Shown in pieces: positions 24,801 to 34,557 of a stretch of 64,000 bases of DNA; the stretch's first letter is position 1, and each line of letters begins with the position of its first letter. The translations under genes and the position numbers were made by a program. The notes beneath the pieces are model-generated. The model was given only the letters and a program-made list of their open reading frames with translations, had not been told where the DNA came from and did no database searches. This DNA is from Pagrus major (Eukaryota > Chordata > Actinopteri > Spariformes > Sparidae): the NCBI RefSeq assembly GCF_040436345.1, contig NC_133218.1, positions 5,458,484-5,522,483 of the forward strand, read 5' to 3'.

Positions 24801-27800
24801 TCAGTGGGCCTTCCAACATGGTGAACATGTTTGATAAAAAGCTAAAAAGAAAATTAAAAAATACACATAATATGACACACATTAAAGTGACTAATTAATT
24901 AATATATTACCTTATATTACCAAATGTAAAATGCTGTTTTTGTACATTTCTTTCGGATATGAATAAAACATCATCAGTAAGAAGCTCCTCGTCTGCACTT
25001 CCAGAAAAAACAGTACTAATACACACGCTCATTTTAAATGCCCGAATGGCCAAAACAAGAAGCACAAATCATATAATGACGGGACAAATTTCATTTCTTT
25101 GATATTTTTAGACATTTCACTGTAATATTTAAAGGGACGGTTCACCCCAAAATCAAAAATACATATTTTTCCTCCAACCTGTAGTGCTATTTATCCATCT
25201 AGATTTTTTTTGGTGAGAGCTGCAGAGTTTTGAAGATGTCTGCCTTCTCTCGAATATAATGGAACAAGATGGCACTCAGCTTGTGGTGTCTTTCCAGGAA
25301 TCATGACCCGTTTACTCAGGATAATCCACTGACCTTGTTGTGAGCAGTTTAAATGTAGGAACTATTTGCTTTCTGTATCACCGCACAGAAGGAAGTGTGC
25401 ATCTACTCATGGACGAGACACTTAGGAACCTCGGCTGAGCTGTAAGGTTAGCTTGCTTCGTTAGCTCGCCAACTCACACCAAAACAATCTACAAGGATAA
25501 TTAGCACTGCAGCTAAGAGGAAAAATATTTTCTTAAATGTTACTGTCCCAATTCTGGTGATGAAACAAACTGCTCTTTGATTTTAGTTCTAAGTGCTGTA
25601 TCGTAGACAACTGGACTAATGTCTTCAAGAAACTGAAACAACACCAGTTGCCTCCGATACAGCACTTACAACTACCATGACCTGGATGACTGAGAACCTT
25701 CATCAATATCTTTGATTTTAGGTTATAAAAACACAATTTTCTTAAGCTAAAGCTACTACTAACATGTCATGTAGAAACATTTTACTTACTCTTCTGTTTT
25801 GCCTTTTTCACTTTCCTAGGATGCAAAAAAAGAAAGCTGTTATAAGCGACAATATGATGTTATACATTTACCCTGTGAGGTAATCCAACACAGCGACCAC
25901 ATTCAGTACATACTGTACATACGTTACTCTATTCAATATAGGCCAACATTATGTCAATTTATATGATGTGTTTACAGTATGTTTGATTATTAGAGGGGAG
26001 AAAACAAGGTAGACACTTACAGATCAACATTTTTCTGCTGCACAGCAGCAATCTTCTTGCTTGGTGCTAAACCCCTCATCTTTCCCTCAACATAATGGTC
26101 CCTGAAGAAGAAGAAAAAGAGTCAGGATCATTACATAAATCAACTTAAGAATCATTTATGCTCAACGTTAGATACACATACAGATATGGACGTAGCCTTC
26201 TGAGTTTATTGCATCCATATTTCTGCATGTTTTCTAAAAGCTTACAGGTACGGCCATCAGAGTAGTACCTCAAGTAGTCGTGGCAGACAGTGTAGCAGTG
26301 TAGCTAATAGTTCAAGCAAGACACTCTCACGAGACATGAGGAAGAAAATGGCAGAACTTTTTAGGAGAAGTTATGTGAGTTGGGCACAGAGACAAACAGT
26401 TACTACATGACAGCTGGGAGGAGAAAGTGGAGATCTGTACAAGACTAATTTGAGTCCAAGTGATGCCTTCTAATGGTTGTACTGCTTAACATCCGTGACA
26501 ACATGAGGGACGTATGGAAGTATGTGGGCAGTGACGATTACATTGTTTGAAAACAGATGAATCTATTTGCGTCCCTAAAGGGAGCATAAATGAGCCTTTA
26601 AAACATGTAACTGAGATTTGCCGATGTACTGAACTGTCAGGAGCACTGTGTTTCAACTCACAAAGCAACTAGTAATAAATTCATGGTCAAAATGTCATTG
26701 GCAATGAGAAAATTGTGCTACTTTTGTTTATGTTGAAGCTATGTGGGTAAAAATGATGATCTGATTCATCATCATCACAGCACAAACAAAGAGAAACTCA
26801 CTTGCGTTTCCTGGACTCAGTACATTTGTTAGAGGTACTTTTTGGGTGTAGATGCATGTTGTAATAAACATCACCAAAAAACTTGCAGGCACTCTCTTTT
26901 TAAACAATTAAAATGTCTTCATTGTCGTGGGATGGTCATGTTAGACCTTGACAACAAACTCTGATGTGAATATGCATCAAGCCTTCGTCTGGGAGTTAAT
27001 AATCAGGCAGTTTAATTGTTTATAAAGACAGTGCCTTGGAGTTTTGTTGTGATTTTGAGAGAAACTTACTGATTGGCCTTTTGAAGCTCTTTTTGTTTCG
27101 CAAGGTTGCTGTCCACATATTTGAGAACTCTGCTTTCAGGAACCCATTCATCCCAGCTGGATGAGAGAAAAACAATGTCATAAACATGATGACAGTCAGT
27201 GATTTTACTCAGATCAAACACAACTGACGATTAACACAGACAGGAAGTCAAAATGTATCCAGGCTGCTCACTTTTTGTTCCATCCGCTGTAATGAATGAA
27301 GTATTTAATCTGCTTATCCTTTATGTTGATCTTTACGCACTGTAAAAACAGAAGACACACAGATGAATGTTGACAATGTTGGCTGACATTTGTGTTGCAG
27401 TTAATAATCAACTGATAACATGGACTAGTGTTGAAACAAACCTTTGCCTCATAGAGCAATGGCCCATGAAAGCACAGGACTCTTTCACCTGCGAGGAGCA
27501 AAACAAATGTTAGCATTGAGGGAAAAACACACAAAATAACCACAATACATTTTACTGTAGTAACTCGTTAGGCTGCCATTAAGGTTTTGAGCTGATATAA
27601 TTTGGTCTGACGGGGTTTCAGCAGCTCTTTGTGTGCCAATGACTGTCTAGTAAATAAAGCTTTAGCTCATACATAGCATAAATAACAAGCTAGCTAGCTG
27701 TTAGCCTAACGTTAACGTCTGTTTCACACATTTAGCTTCATTTTAAGTTAATAGCTTTAATATATGTTGATTTTTGGCATGTTTCAACTGATTTCCTCAC

Positions 27801-27970
27801 ATATATGGGCAGTAATAAAGGCTGTGTGGCTCTGTCTCCCTCCCTGGAGACCACTATTGTCGAGCTGGAGCAGCAGCATCAACAACAACAAACCCGCCCC
27901 CCTCCAGTCGCGCTCTTTTTCTCAACAAACCTTCTTGAAATTTAGGTTTAGGGTCCTGTTTTGGCGCCAT
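15879..27970 (-). CDS. morf4l1: Mortality factor 4-like protein 1 (MRG15), complete, 12 coding exons
   Basis: Exons on the minus strand, 5' to 3': 27931-27970, 27442-27488, 27272-27339, 27070-27156, 26021-26101, 25790-25815, 24433-24521, 23403-23504, 23192-23280, 20640-20812, 17762-17846, 15879-15963. All junctions are GT-AG, phases agree, and the sum is 972 nt (323 residues plus stop), the usual length of the family. An N-terminal chromo barrel domain (about residues 8-62) keeps the methyl-lysine cage aromatics Y26, Y46, W49 and W53. A linker carries a basic PRKKRARV signal at residues 133-140. The C-terminal MRG domain (about 150-323) ends [12 protein letters not shown]15 reads H3K36 methylation and is a shared subunit of the NuA4/TIP60 acetyltransferase and Sin3-HDAC complexes in the nucleus, and it also partners PALB2 in repair (family knowledge). 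Exon 6 is only 26 nt. No defect seen. Confidence 0.97.
16170..16300 (-). repeat. Fragment of the 'GGAGACCTATTATGC' element
   Basis: Within the last morf4l1 intron. On the minus strand it ends ...TGAGCATTATATGAGATC, related to the GAGCATAATATGTCTCCTTTA ends at 31386 and 55307. The piece GGTGTCTACTAGAAAATG is shared with 29498. Confidence 0.45.
16603..17144. mobile_element. Tc1/mariner-type non-autonomous element, copy 2
   Basis: Same family as 14371-14900: starts CACCGATCAGCCACAACATT after TA, shares the blocks CAGATCCCAATCTGATCGAG and CCAGACACCACAGGACACC, and ends GCCTGATTGGTG before TA at 17145-17146. It lies in the last morf4l1 intron. Confidence 0.8.
17147..17512 (-). repeat. Two abutting repeat pieces
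   Basis: 17147-17225 matches, in inverted form, a segment at 58120-58180 and 25667-25710 (CATCCAGGT, AAGTGCTATATCGTAGGCAA). About 17255-17512 is an inverted diverged copy of the repeat at 12232 and 32719 (GAAACACTTGTTTATT, ACTATATAGTGCCCCTTTAA). They sit directly beside the Tc1-type element, suggesting successive insertions at one place. Confidence 0.55.
18950..19340. mobile_element. Small nested hAT-like element with GGGGGTGTC end
   Basis: Starts GGGGGTGTCATGATA and ends GATATTGTAACAGCCCTAG, with ends resembling those of the hAT element at 1463. Flanking octamers TTTCAACT (18942-18949) and CTTCAACT (19341-19348) agree at 7 of 8. The interior has CGATA/TATCG motifs. No coding capacity. Confidence 0.6.
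19496..19872. repeat. Nested repeat with AGCCCGACC / GGTCGGGCT-like ends
   Basis: Left end ACAGCCCGACCAATACTTGA and right end ATCGATGTATCGTTCGGGCTCT are imperfectly inverted. TTTTTGGGGCAGATGCC and ATTGGCCAATGTTGGCAT are typical internal blocks of a common fish element. No clear target duplication. Confidence 0.5.
21690..22630 (+). pseudogene. Decayed Tc1-like transposon, interrupted by a retrotransposon tail
   Basis: From about 21871 the plus strand encodes [20 protein letters not shown] and, in another frame, [20 protein letters not shown], the helix-turn-helix start of a Tc1 transposase. At 22420-22620 comes the C-terminal part, with phrases like [14 protein letters not shown] and [15 protein letters not shown] (the DPKHT motif is typical of the catalytic DDE region). 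The two parts are separated by a LINE-like tail (22150-22415), and most of the catalytic core is missing. The segment 21700-21840 is an inverted leader-like part. Frameshifts show that it is dead. Confidence 0.75.
22150..22415 (+). mobile_element. LINE-like 3' tail inserted in the Tc1 remnant
   Basis: T-rich sequence ending GCACTTTGTAAACTC and GGTGCGATATAAAATAAAGTTTATTATG, a typical 3' end of a fish LINE or SINE. It interrupts the Tc1 transposase remnant on both sides. Confidence 0.55.
24130..24380 (+). repeat. 'GCAACTAAT' family, copy 5, truncated
   Basis: Contains TTTCCCAAAGCCCAAGATGA, AATGTCTTGTTTT, GAAACCAGAAAATAT and GAATTTTGACTTTTTTTG in the same order as copy 2. Both outer ends are lost. 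Lies in a morf4l1 intron, about 50 bp from exon 24433-24521. Confidence 0.65.
25131..25500 (+). repeat. 'GGTTCACCCCAAAATCAAAA' repeat
   Basis: Begins TAAAGGGACGGTTCACCCCA and runs through AACAAGATGGCACTCAGC and GTAAGGTTAGCTTGC. The opening resembles the 36877 family, but the interior differs. Intronic in morf4l1. Confidence 0.45.
25575..25715 (+). repeat. Interspersed repeat with a 24-bp hairpin
   Basis: Shares ATGACCTGGATGACTGAGAA and CTTCATCA with 58140-58185 and, inverted, with 17150. Positions 25591-25614 and 25644-25667 form an inverted repeat of 24 bp with two mismatches and a 29-nt loop, because part of the repeat is present in both orientations. Confidence 0.6.
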
Positions 27971-28170
27971 TCACAGACTCAGCTGATCGGATCTCTGAGG
28001 GATCAAATTCGTGCATTGCCAGAGTCCATTTCTTCCAGGCGCAAACACCTCCGACATTGGAGCCAAAGCGAAGGAAGAAGCCGAGAATGGCCTGTCTGCC
28101 GCTGGGTCACCTGACCGCCGCCGAGACCCGGAGCGGCGCTGCGTTCAGGGGCTCCTCCTGAAACTCGGAA
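27971..28170 (-). promoter_or_regulatory. Presumed morf4l1 promoter and 5' untranslated region
   Basis: Immediately upstream of the morf4l1 ATG on the minus strand the sequence becomes GC- and CpG-rich (28080-28160: CCGCCGCCGAGACC, GAGCGGCGCTGCG), then returns to AT-rich. This fits a CpG promoter without a TATA box. The plus-strand open frames here are shadows of that composition. Confidence 0.55.
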
Positions 28171-28376
28171 AAACAATGATTGATGTTGAGCAAAGGCAGG
28201 ATAAAGATCTCATAGACTTAGATGGTAGTTTTTCCAGCACAGTTTGTATATTGATGCCTTCGGTGACGCTTTTTTAATATGCACTTTTTAATTTAAATTT
28301 ACTCTGTTGTATTTATGTTATTTTTGCTTGCTCAAAGTGGTATCATTAGCAGAGAGTAACCCATGGTTCACACAGG

Positions 28377-29388
28377 GTGAATTCGGGCAATCTGGGTGAT
28401 GTGGGACACCTAAACTCAAGTGTTATTATTTTCTCTTCTTTTACTATAAGAGAACTTTTACTATTAGTTAAGCTTGGATGCCATGTGCATGAAATCACAT
28501 GACATCATGGAGTTGATGTTACAGAAAGGGGCAGGGCACTTTTCAGTCACAAAGCATCCCTGGGAATTGCATGATAAAATCAGCGTCAAAGGATTCTGAT
28601 CAGATTAATGATCATACTTGATCAAATTATGTTTGTGATTTGTTAAGGCAACAAAATATTCATTAAAATGTTGAAAATGTGTTTTAGTCTTTTTTATAAA
28701 ACATTTCTTAGTTGTCCCACTTTATATCAAATGTGATTAAGACTGTGGGACAGCATGGTTGGGGTAATCTGGGACAGTCAGAATGATCAAATTAATAATC
28801 GGTTCATCTAATTGTTGCTTGGCTGATTTTTAATAGATTTTTTTAAAATGCCATGACATTTTAAATGAATGATTCAAATGCATTTAAATGAATGAACCTG
28901 ATAATATGTCAACTTTAGAAATAGTAAGTATTTTTAATGATATCTACTCTATCTAGTTCGTCATAAAAAAACACTGTGTTTTAAATGTATATGTTTATGT
29001 GAATTCATTAAGTTTCACAAGTTTAACATTTTCTTATTCGGCTTTCTGTCCTTGTCATTTTTTCATAATGCTTTTGGCTTTTAATTGTGATATTGATCTT
29101 GGCATGCATAAACTAGGGTGATTTGGGCTTTTTTTTTAAGCCTTATACAAGTGTCCCAGATCATAAAGTGACCTGTCCCAGATTATCAAATCTTGGTACA
29201 AAGAGCACTAATAGGTGGCATGTCTCCTCTGGGTATGATATCTACACTCTGTCTCCTGGTGTGGTTAGAAAACATCTCAGGGATTTCAGAAAGGTGTAAT
29301 GTATGTGTATAGAGTGTTGGCTAGATACTGTAATAGGTTGCCGAAGTCAAAATTGCAAAAAATGTCCCAGATTACCCAAATTCAACTC
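28377..29388. repeat. About 1-kb element with 'GGGTAATCTGGGACA' inverted ends
   Basis: The left end reads GTGAATTCGGGCAATCTGGG; the right end read on the other strand is GTTGAATTTGGGTAATCTGGGA. Further copies of the TGGGACA/TGTCCCAGAT motif are inside at about 28745, 28778, 29152 and 29174, in both orientations. I see no open frame, and no convincing target duplication could be fixed. A non-autonomous DNA transposon is the simplest reading. Confidence 0.5.
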
Positions 29389-29479
29389 ATCAATAACACT
29401 TGTATGCTGTTTTACATGATTTTGCTTTGAATGTTCTACTTATATGTCTTAAATTTCCTATATTATGGTCTTTTCTCAC

Positions 29480-29760
29480 ATTCATACTTTTATTTTTGGT
29501 GTCTCCTAGAAAATGTATACTTTGAATATAAACCCCCCTACATGCAGCACCTCTATTCACCCTCTGTCGAACACTCCATTCTCTGTCTCTTTAAGGCCCT
29601 TCTCCCGGCACTCCCACTCTACTCTGATTGGTCAGCTTTCACAGGCCTGAGCAAGCACCACCCACCATATTTCCACATCAGCCCCGCCGGTGCTGTTGCA
29701 ACCAGAGCTGTGCTGGGGGCAGTGATTGTAGAGTTGAGACTATGACAACAACTAATTATC
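29480..29760 (+). repeat. Repeat fragment related to the 'TATTATGC' element
   Basis: GGTGTCTCCTAGAAAATGTA, TGCAGCACCTCTATTCACCC and CTGATTGGTCAGCTTTCACAGG recall both 16200-16290 and the interior of 54780-55307. The 104-codon open frame over it is a by-product. Confidence 0.45.
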
Positions 29761-30939
29761 AAACATGAGAAACATTTTGGTGCGTGAATCATGACCCTTG
29801 ATCTGTCTTGGCAAAGAAGAAACTGGTCTCAATATGAAGTAGTGTGTGAGAGTGTAAGATAACCTACTTCCAGAAGTTTCAGTGACTTCAGTAAACTTAG
29901 ATGGGTTGCTGGGCAAAAGCCTGAAAATGACATTTTTGTGGAGTCACCACACCAGTGTTTCTCAGCCTTGTCAGGCCTGTGACCTGATTGTTGGGTCACA
30001 AATTTTGTCATGAACTCTGAGTTGTCACATTGTCATGTGAATTTGAACATGACATTCGGCAATCAAATGATTGTTATTCAGTAGGTTATATCAGTTTTCC
30101 CTCATCAACTCATCTGCCTGTCAGTGAAGTAAACACCACATGAGAGTCTCAGCTCTATATAATGACAAATTAAGATCTTTTTTCCTTTTTTTCCTCCATG
30201 TTTTGACATAAAGACAAGCAGGAATGACTTGGAAAAACAGAGATATGTGAGGACCACTGCATTAACTAAGAGATAGACTGCAGGTTCAGTCTCCTGTGAT
30301 GGACTGTGTTTGTTGTAGACTGAAAAAGCTGCTGAATTCCTACCAGCTGTCCCCACAGACAGACTACATCATCCTAATTACCCTTCCAAGAGTAAACTCT
30401 TCTCAACCCTCAAATAATGTTTATCTGATCCTGCGGAGGTCAAGCTAAAATGGAAAGATTAGACATTATTGATGAGTGACTGCATGAGAAAAACACGAAC
30501 GAATCATTAGACAATGTCAAACAGACTCAAGGGAGGTGGAACAAATATCTTCGAGGCATTTTTTATACTGGTACAACTGTCAAATAAAGCCAATGAGAAA
30601 CCAATGACCCCATGTAAATGACTTTAAAAAGTATTTTACTGGCTTTTTAAAAACTATTTTCTGCCTCTTTCAAGCCCTTGTTGAGACTACAGTAGTCTAC
30701 AAATCGAGTGCATTTTTAAATCGTACCAACATTTTAATTTTAACAAAATCAACAAATATAGACTTTTTTTCTCAGGAGCTACATACACAGAAGACTAATG
30801 TGCAAAAAAAACAGAACAAAAACAAACACCAAATACATTTACACAAACTATAAGTGATTCTCAAAGTAAAAATAATTATCAATAGCAGCAAAATATTAAT
30901 CAAATAAAAGGTTTAATTTAAAAAGTTTTTTTGAAATTC
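29761..30939. other. No gene recognised
   Basis: Non-coding AT-rich intergenic DNA between morf4l1 and the receptor gene. I see no recognisable exon. Confidence 0.4.
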
Positions 30940-31386
30940 AAAGGTGACCTATTATGCATTTTTGTTTATGGTCCTTCAGTGTGTTATAAAGGTTCATGTA
31001 TATGTAAAAGACCTTGAAAGTTGAAAAGGTCAAAGTCTGCACCAACAGAAGCTCCTCTCTCCCACAGAAAACACTGACTCCTGAAACACCTTTCAGTAGT
31101 CCAGCCTGTAATTCTGTGACTTTGTGACATCACACTATGTCACACATTTGCATAATTTATGCCTAGTGACTAGTTTGGCTCATAAGAATTGATTTAGCAC
31201 AACTGCTCTGTTGTTGTTAGCGGTGCTGGGTCAGGCTTGTGAGCTGATCAATCAGAGCAGACTGGGTATACAGGAGGGTACGAGAAAACTGATGTGTTTT
31301 TTGAGCATTAAAGCATGTAAACTTATTCTCAAACTGACCCAAAATAAAATTGGGAACCTGAAAGTGAGCATAATATGTCTCCTTTA
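30940..31386. mobile_element. Miniature inverted-repeat element, 'AAAGG(T/A)GACCTATTATGC', copy 1
   Basis: Starts AAAGGTGACCTATTATGCA and ends GAGCATAATATGTCTCCTTT, so the ends are inverted with few mismatches. The interior (GTGACATCACACTATGTCAC, TTTGCATAATTTATGCCTAG, CTGCTCTGTTGTTGTTAGCGG) matches 54780-55307 nearly throughout. No coding capacity. Confidence 0.8.
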
Positions 31387-31544
31387 AACATTAAGAATGT
31401 AATAGTTGCAATAAAACACAAAACACAATTTTATCTTTAATTTTGATTACATTACTTTTCTCCACAAGTTAAACAGACTTCCCAGGGTTATTGAAACTAA
31501 ATTCCTCCATGTGAATTCAAACCTTACTTGACCTTACTGAAGGA

Positions 31545-31860
31545 AGGTAAAAGGACAAAAAGCGAGCTTATAAGCTGCTATCCGAAGTGCGAGCAACAAA
31601 AGGCAGACAAACAAAAGCTGGCAACAAAAAGGGAATGAGGAGAATCTAAGAAAACTGAAGAGCAATACAAAAACAGAGGACAAACCATAAAGCCACGGGG
31701 AACAAATCAGGAACACAGAGAACAAGAAGACCAAGGAACAGAAACAGGTATGCAGGAGACAAAGGATGAAAACAGATGAACTGACAAGGAGCACAGATGT
31801 ACACTGACAAAAGGGTGGGAAAAAAGACAAAGACAGGAAGAGGAGAGTCTTATATGTACG
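31545..31860 (+). repeat. Purine-rich tract, about 300 bp
   Basis: The plus strand is strongly enriched in A and G with very few T residues (repeated units such as GGAACACAGAGAACAAGAAG). The 119-residue open frame on the other strand (Phe/Leu/Ser-rich) is an artefact of this bias. The origin could be a decayed retroelement; I could not tell. Confidence 0.6.
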
Positions 31861-32718
31861 CGAGTGAGTTTTTTTTTCATATGTTATGGTCAAACAACAG
31901 GTTATTTAAACAGTGACTGCCTGTTTGGCCATCAATTTGGGAATATTTGTTTTTTAATCAGTTATTTAACATTCCAAGCAGCACAGTCATGTATAGAAGG
32001 AAAGTGCCTCATTTTGATTTTTCTACCATTTAAAATGCAACAATGTATAAATAACTATCAAATATATGATAGAAATGACATAAAAAATTAAAATTAAAAA
32101 TAAATATTATAAAATATGTTATGAAAGTACTGTGTGACAAAAGTCTATTATCTTCTAATAAAAATTCCACTGATGACATCACTTTACTTCCTTTGACCTA
32201 TTTCCTGAGGAGCTATGAAGAAATGACATGGTTCAGTCCACTGTCTCTTTTCATTTTTAAGAAATTTTCACATTTATCTCACATTGAACTACATGATTTA
32301 TTGAGTTTACATGACTGACAACAAGTGGTTTGATGCCCTGTAGCAGATATTTTATAAAATGCATTTTTCATGGATATTGTCACTGGTATTAGTTTCTTTA
32401 TGAGTAACACCAGTTAAAAAAAAAACAAGATAAAAAGTCATTAGGCTTTCATCTATGTGTATTTATAGAGTCAGTGAGTTATGGAATAATGTGCTCTAAT
32501 GACCCAAATGTATGTCTATACTTTCCACCTCTGCCTACCAGTGAGGGTAAAATGTTCCTTTCATGACAGTACAATCATTAATGGTGAATGTTATGGATGT
32601 TCAGAGTTCACTTTTTTATGCCCACTGCTGCCCACGTGCCTCGTGTGTACATTATGGTATATATTCTCTATGTGTGTGAGAAAGAGGTTTCAGCTATGAG
32701 TTGTCCCAAACAGAATCT
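31861..32718. other. No gene recognised
   Basis: AT-rich intergenic sequence with nothing identifiable. Confidence 0.4.
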
Positions 32719-33087
32719 TAAAGAGGCACTATGTCGTTTTGGAGAAGAGATCCAAACTCAGAATTTTAACATTTACAATATTAATATTAACTCAGAGGTA
32801 TTTGTTTTTTCCATAACTGAATAAACAAGCTGTTCTCAGAGGAAAATAAGGTCCCAAGAACACTGTTTGAAGCTAGAAAAGTGGCAGGGTCTGCCACATT
32901 TAAACAAAGTAAAATAGTATGAAATTGTGTTGTCCTTTAAGGTCAGTTTGTTTATTCAGTTTATTCAGTCATGAGAACAAAGAGAGTTTGTTTATTTAGT
33001 TTGTCTAGGCATAAAAAAATCAGGTAATGAAGATCTTTCTCTTCTGATTAAAATGTGTTCCCCAAAACTACATAATGCACCTCTAAA
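32719..33087 (+). repeat. 'GCACTATGTCGTTTTGG' repeat, copy 2
   Basis: Full-length relative of 12232-12582, from AGAGGCACTATGTCGTTTTG to CCCCAAAACTACATAATGCACC. It lacks the telomere-like run of copy 1. Confidence 0.75.
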
Positions 33088-33585
33088 TTTCTAAATGAAA
33101 TCAGTGCAACTTCACCAAAATGATCACGTCAGTAAACCTAAATCAAAGAAAACAGATCGATGGGTCCTTTAAATTCTTTTGTCCATAAAACAGAAATTGT
33201 TCATCTTCCGTTCTGTTCAATTCAGTCTACATCTGCAGACAGTTTCCTTTGTATTAGACATAAATGAATCCTAGTTGCTCATATGAATGTGCTCACACAA
33301 CATCCGGTGTGTGTTCACGTGTGCTGCAGCTCCCAGACCCATTCAGTCAGGCCTTAATGTGCTGCTCGTTCATGCATGCAGCCACTGTTCTCTATCAGAC
33401 AGCTCTGTGTTGAGCATAAAATCCATTATGTCTGTTCTATCCACCTGCCTCACATGTTGATGACTGCTGAGCTCATAAAGTTTATGTGCATGTCAGTGAG
33501 ACCTGAAGCAGCCAGATGACTCATAACTCAGACCTATCATCAAATGTTATCACCTGTGAGGATTGGACTCCTGTGCGTCAGTTGT
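33088..33585. other. No gene recognised
   Basis: Non-coding sequence between two repeats, about 1 kb downstream of the receptor stop codon. Confidence 0.4.
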
Positions 33586-33828
33586 TAAAGGTGCAATATG
33601 TACGAATGTTGGATTACAAGATGCAAAAATTAACTAAAATTATCAACAGAATGTGAAGAAAATAGAGTTTTGACGTCCATGTGTTGTACCAGTCTAGACC
33701 ACTAGCGGCACAACTAACTGAGCAAACTAACTAACAGCAGCAACAGTTAGCGGTTACTCTGGTGACATGCTGCCCCCTCTTTGTATGAATTCAACAGGTG
33801 GCCAGTTCTACATATTGTGCCTTTAATT
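33586..33828. mobile_element. Miniature element with 'TTAAAGGTGCAATATGTA' inverted ends
   Basis: Starts TTAAAGGTGCAATATGTACGA and ends TTCTACATATTGTGCCTTTAA, an inverted repeat of about 20 bp with small mismatches. TTAA at both margins may be the target. It is 243 bp long and non-coding. Confidence 0.7.
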
Positions 33829-34557
33829 ATGAGGAAAACTAACCCATGTGACAGCTTGAGTATGTTTTTATTATGACACATTAAAGACACATTTTTTTTT
33901 CGTATTTACAGCGATCTTATGTCATACACATTGTTGTTGGTTTTTTACCCCAACTCTTGATTTTGGCACACTGAGGTCAATATTCACATCTTAGAAACAT
34001 GACCTTTAACTTCCCCCCTTTTCTCCAGCCGATGATGAGGTCCATGATTGTCTTATAATCACATTTATCAGACACTTTGTACATTTTTAGCTTAGACATT
34101 CACAGAAGCGCTCTCAGCTGTAAGGTGAGCACACTAATGCGCGGTTCATTGTAATGCGCAATTACGCACGCAATCACTGAGAGTATGGACTAGAGATATA
34201 TCACTCCTAATGGATATTTAACATGTAATGCCACAGTGGTCACAAGTGTAATAATCTTTCACAAAATAACCGATTCTTGTGTGTAAATCCCTGAACTAGC
34301 TATGGTTTCTTTAAAGAAAATTTGCCACTTTACGCACGCGTTTAAAGACAAAAAGTGCAACTGAAAGTCACATTTTCCAAAAGCAGAATCGAGTAAACAG
34401 TCTTGACAAGATGTTGTTTGTCCTTATTTTGCTCTCTGACTCGTCTCCTCTCTTGCTTCGTCCCTTATTGGTCGTGCGCACTCGGTGCGTCTTGGGATAT
34501 AGTTTGTGAAAACATTTCGCGCTCTGTCGGATCATCAATAAACTCCAAAAACATACT
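33829..34557 (-). other. Presumed 3' untranslated region of the receptor gene
   Basis: Directly after the receptor stop codon on the minus strand, with no coding pattern. The first minus-strand AATAAA is at 33867-33872, giving a 3' UTR of about 690 nt if used. The transcript end is inferred. Confidence 0.4.

Noticed and set aside
27764-28277. Three overlapping plus-strand frames upstream of morf4l1
   Set aside because: They lie in the CpG-rich promoter and antisense to exon 1, with no domain.
31534-31893. 119-residue minus-strand frame rich in Leu, Phe and Ser, looking like a membrane protein
   Set aside because: It is the complement of a purine-rich tract; no domain, splice or start context, and composition alone explains it.
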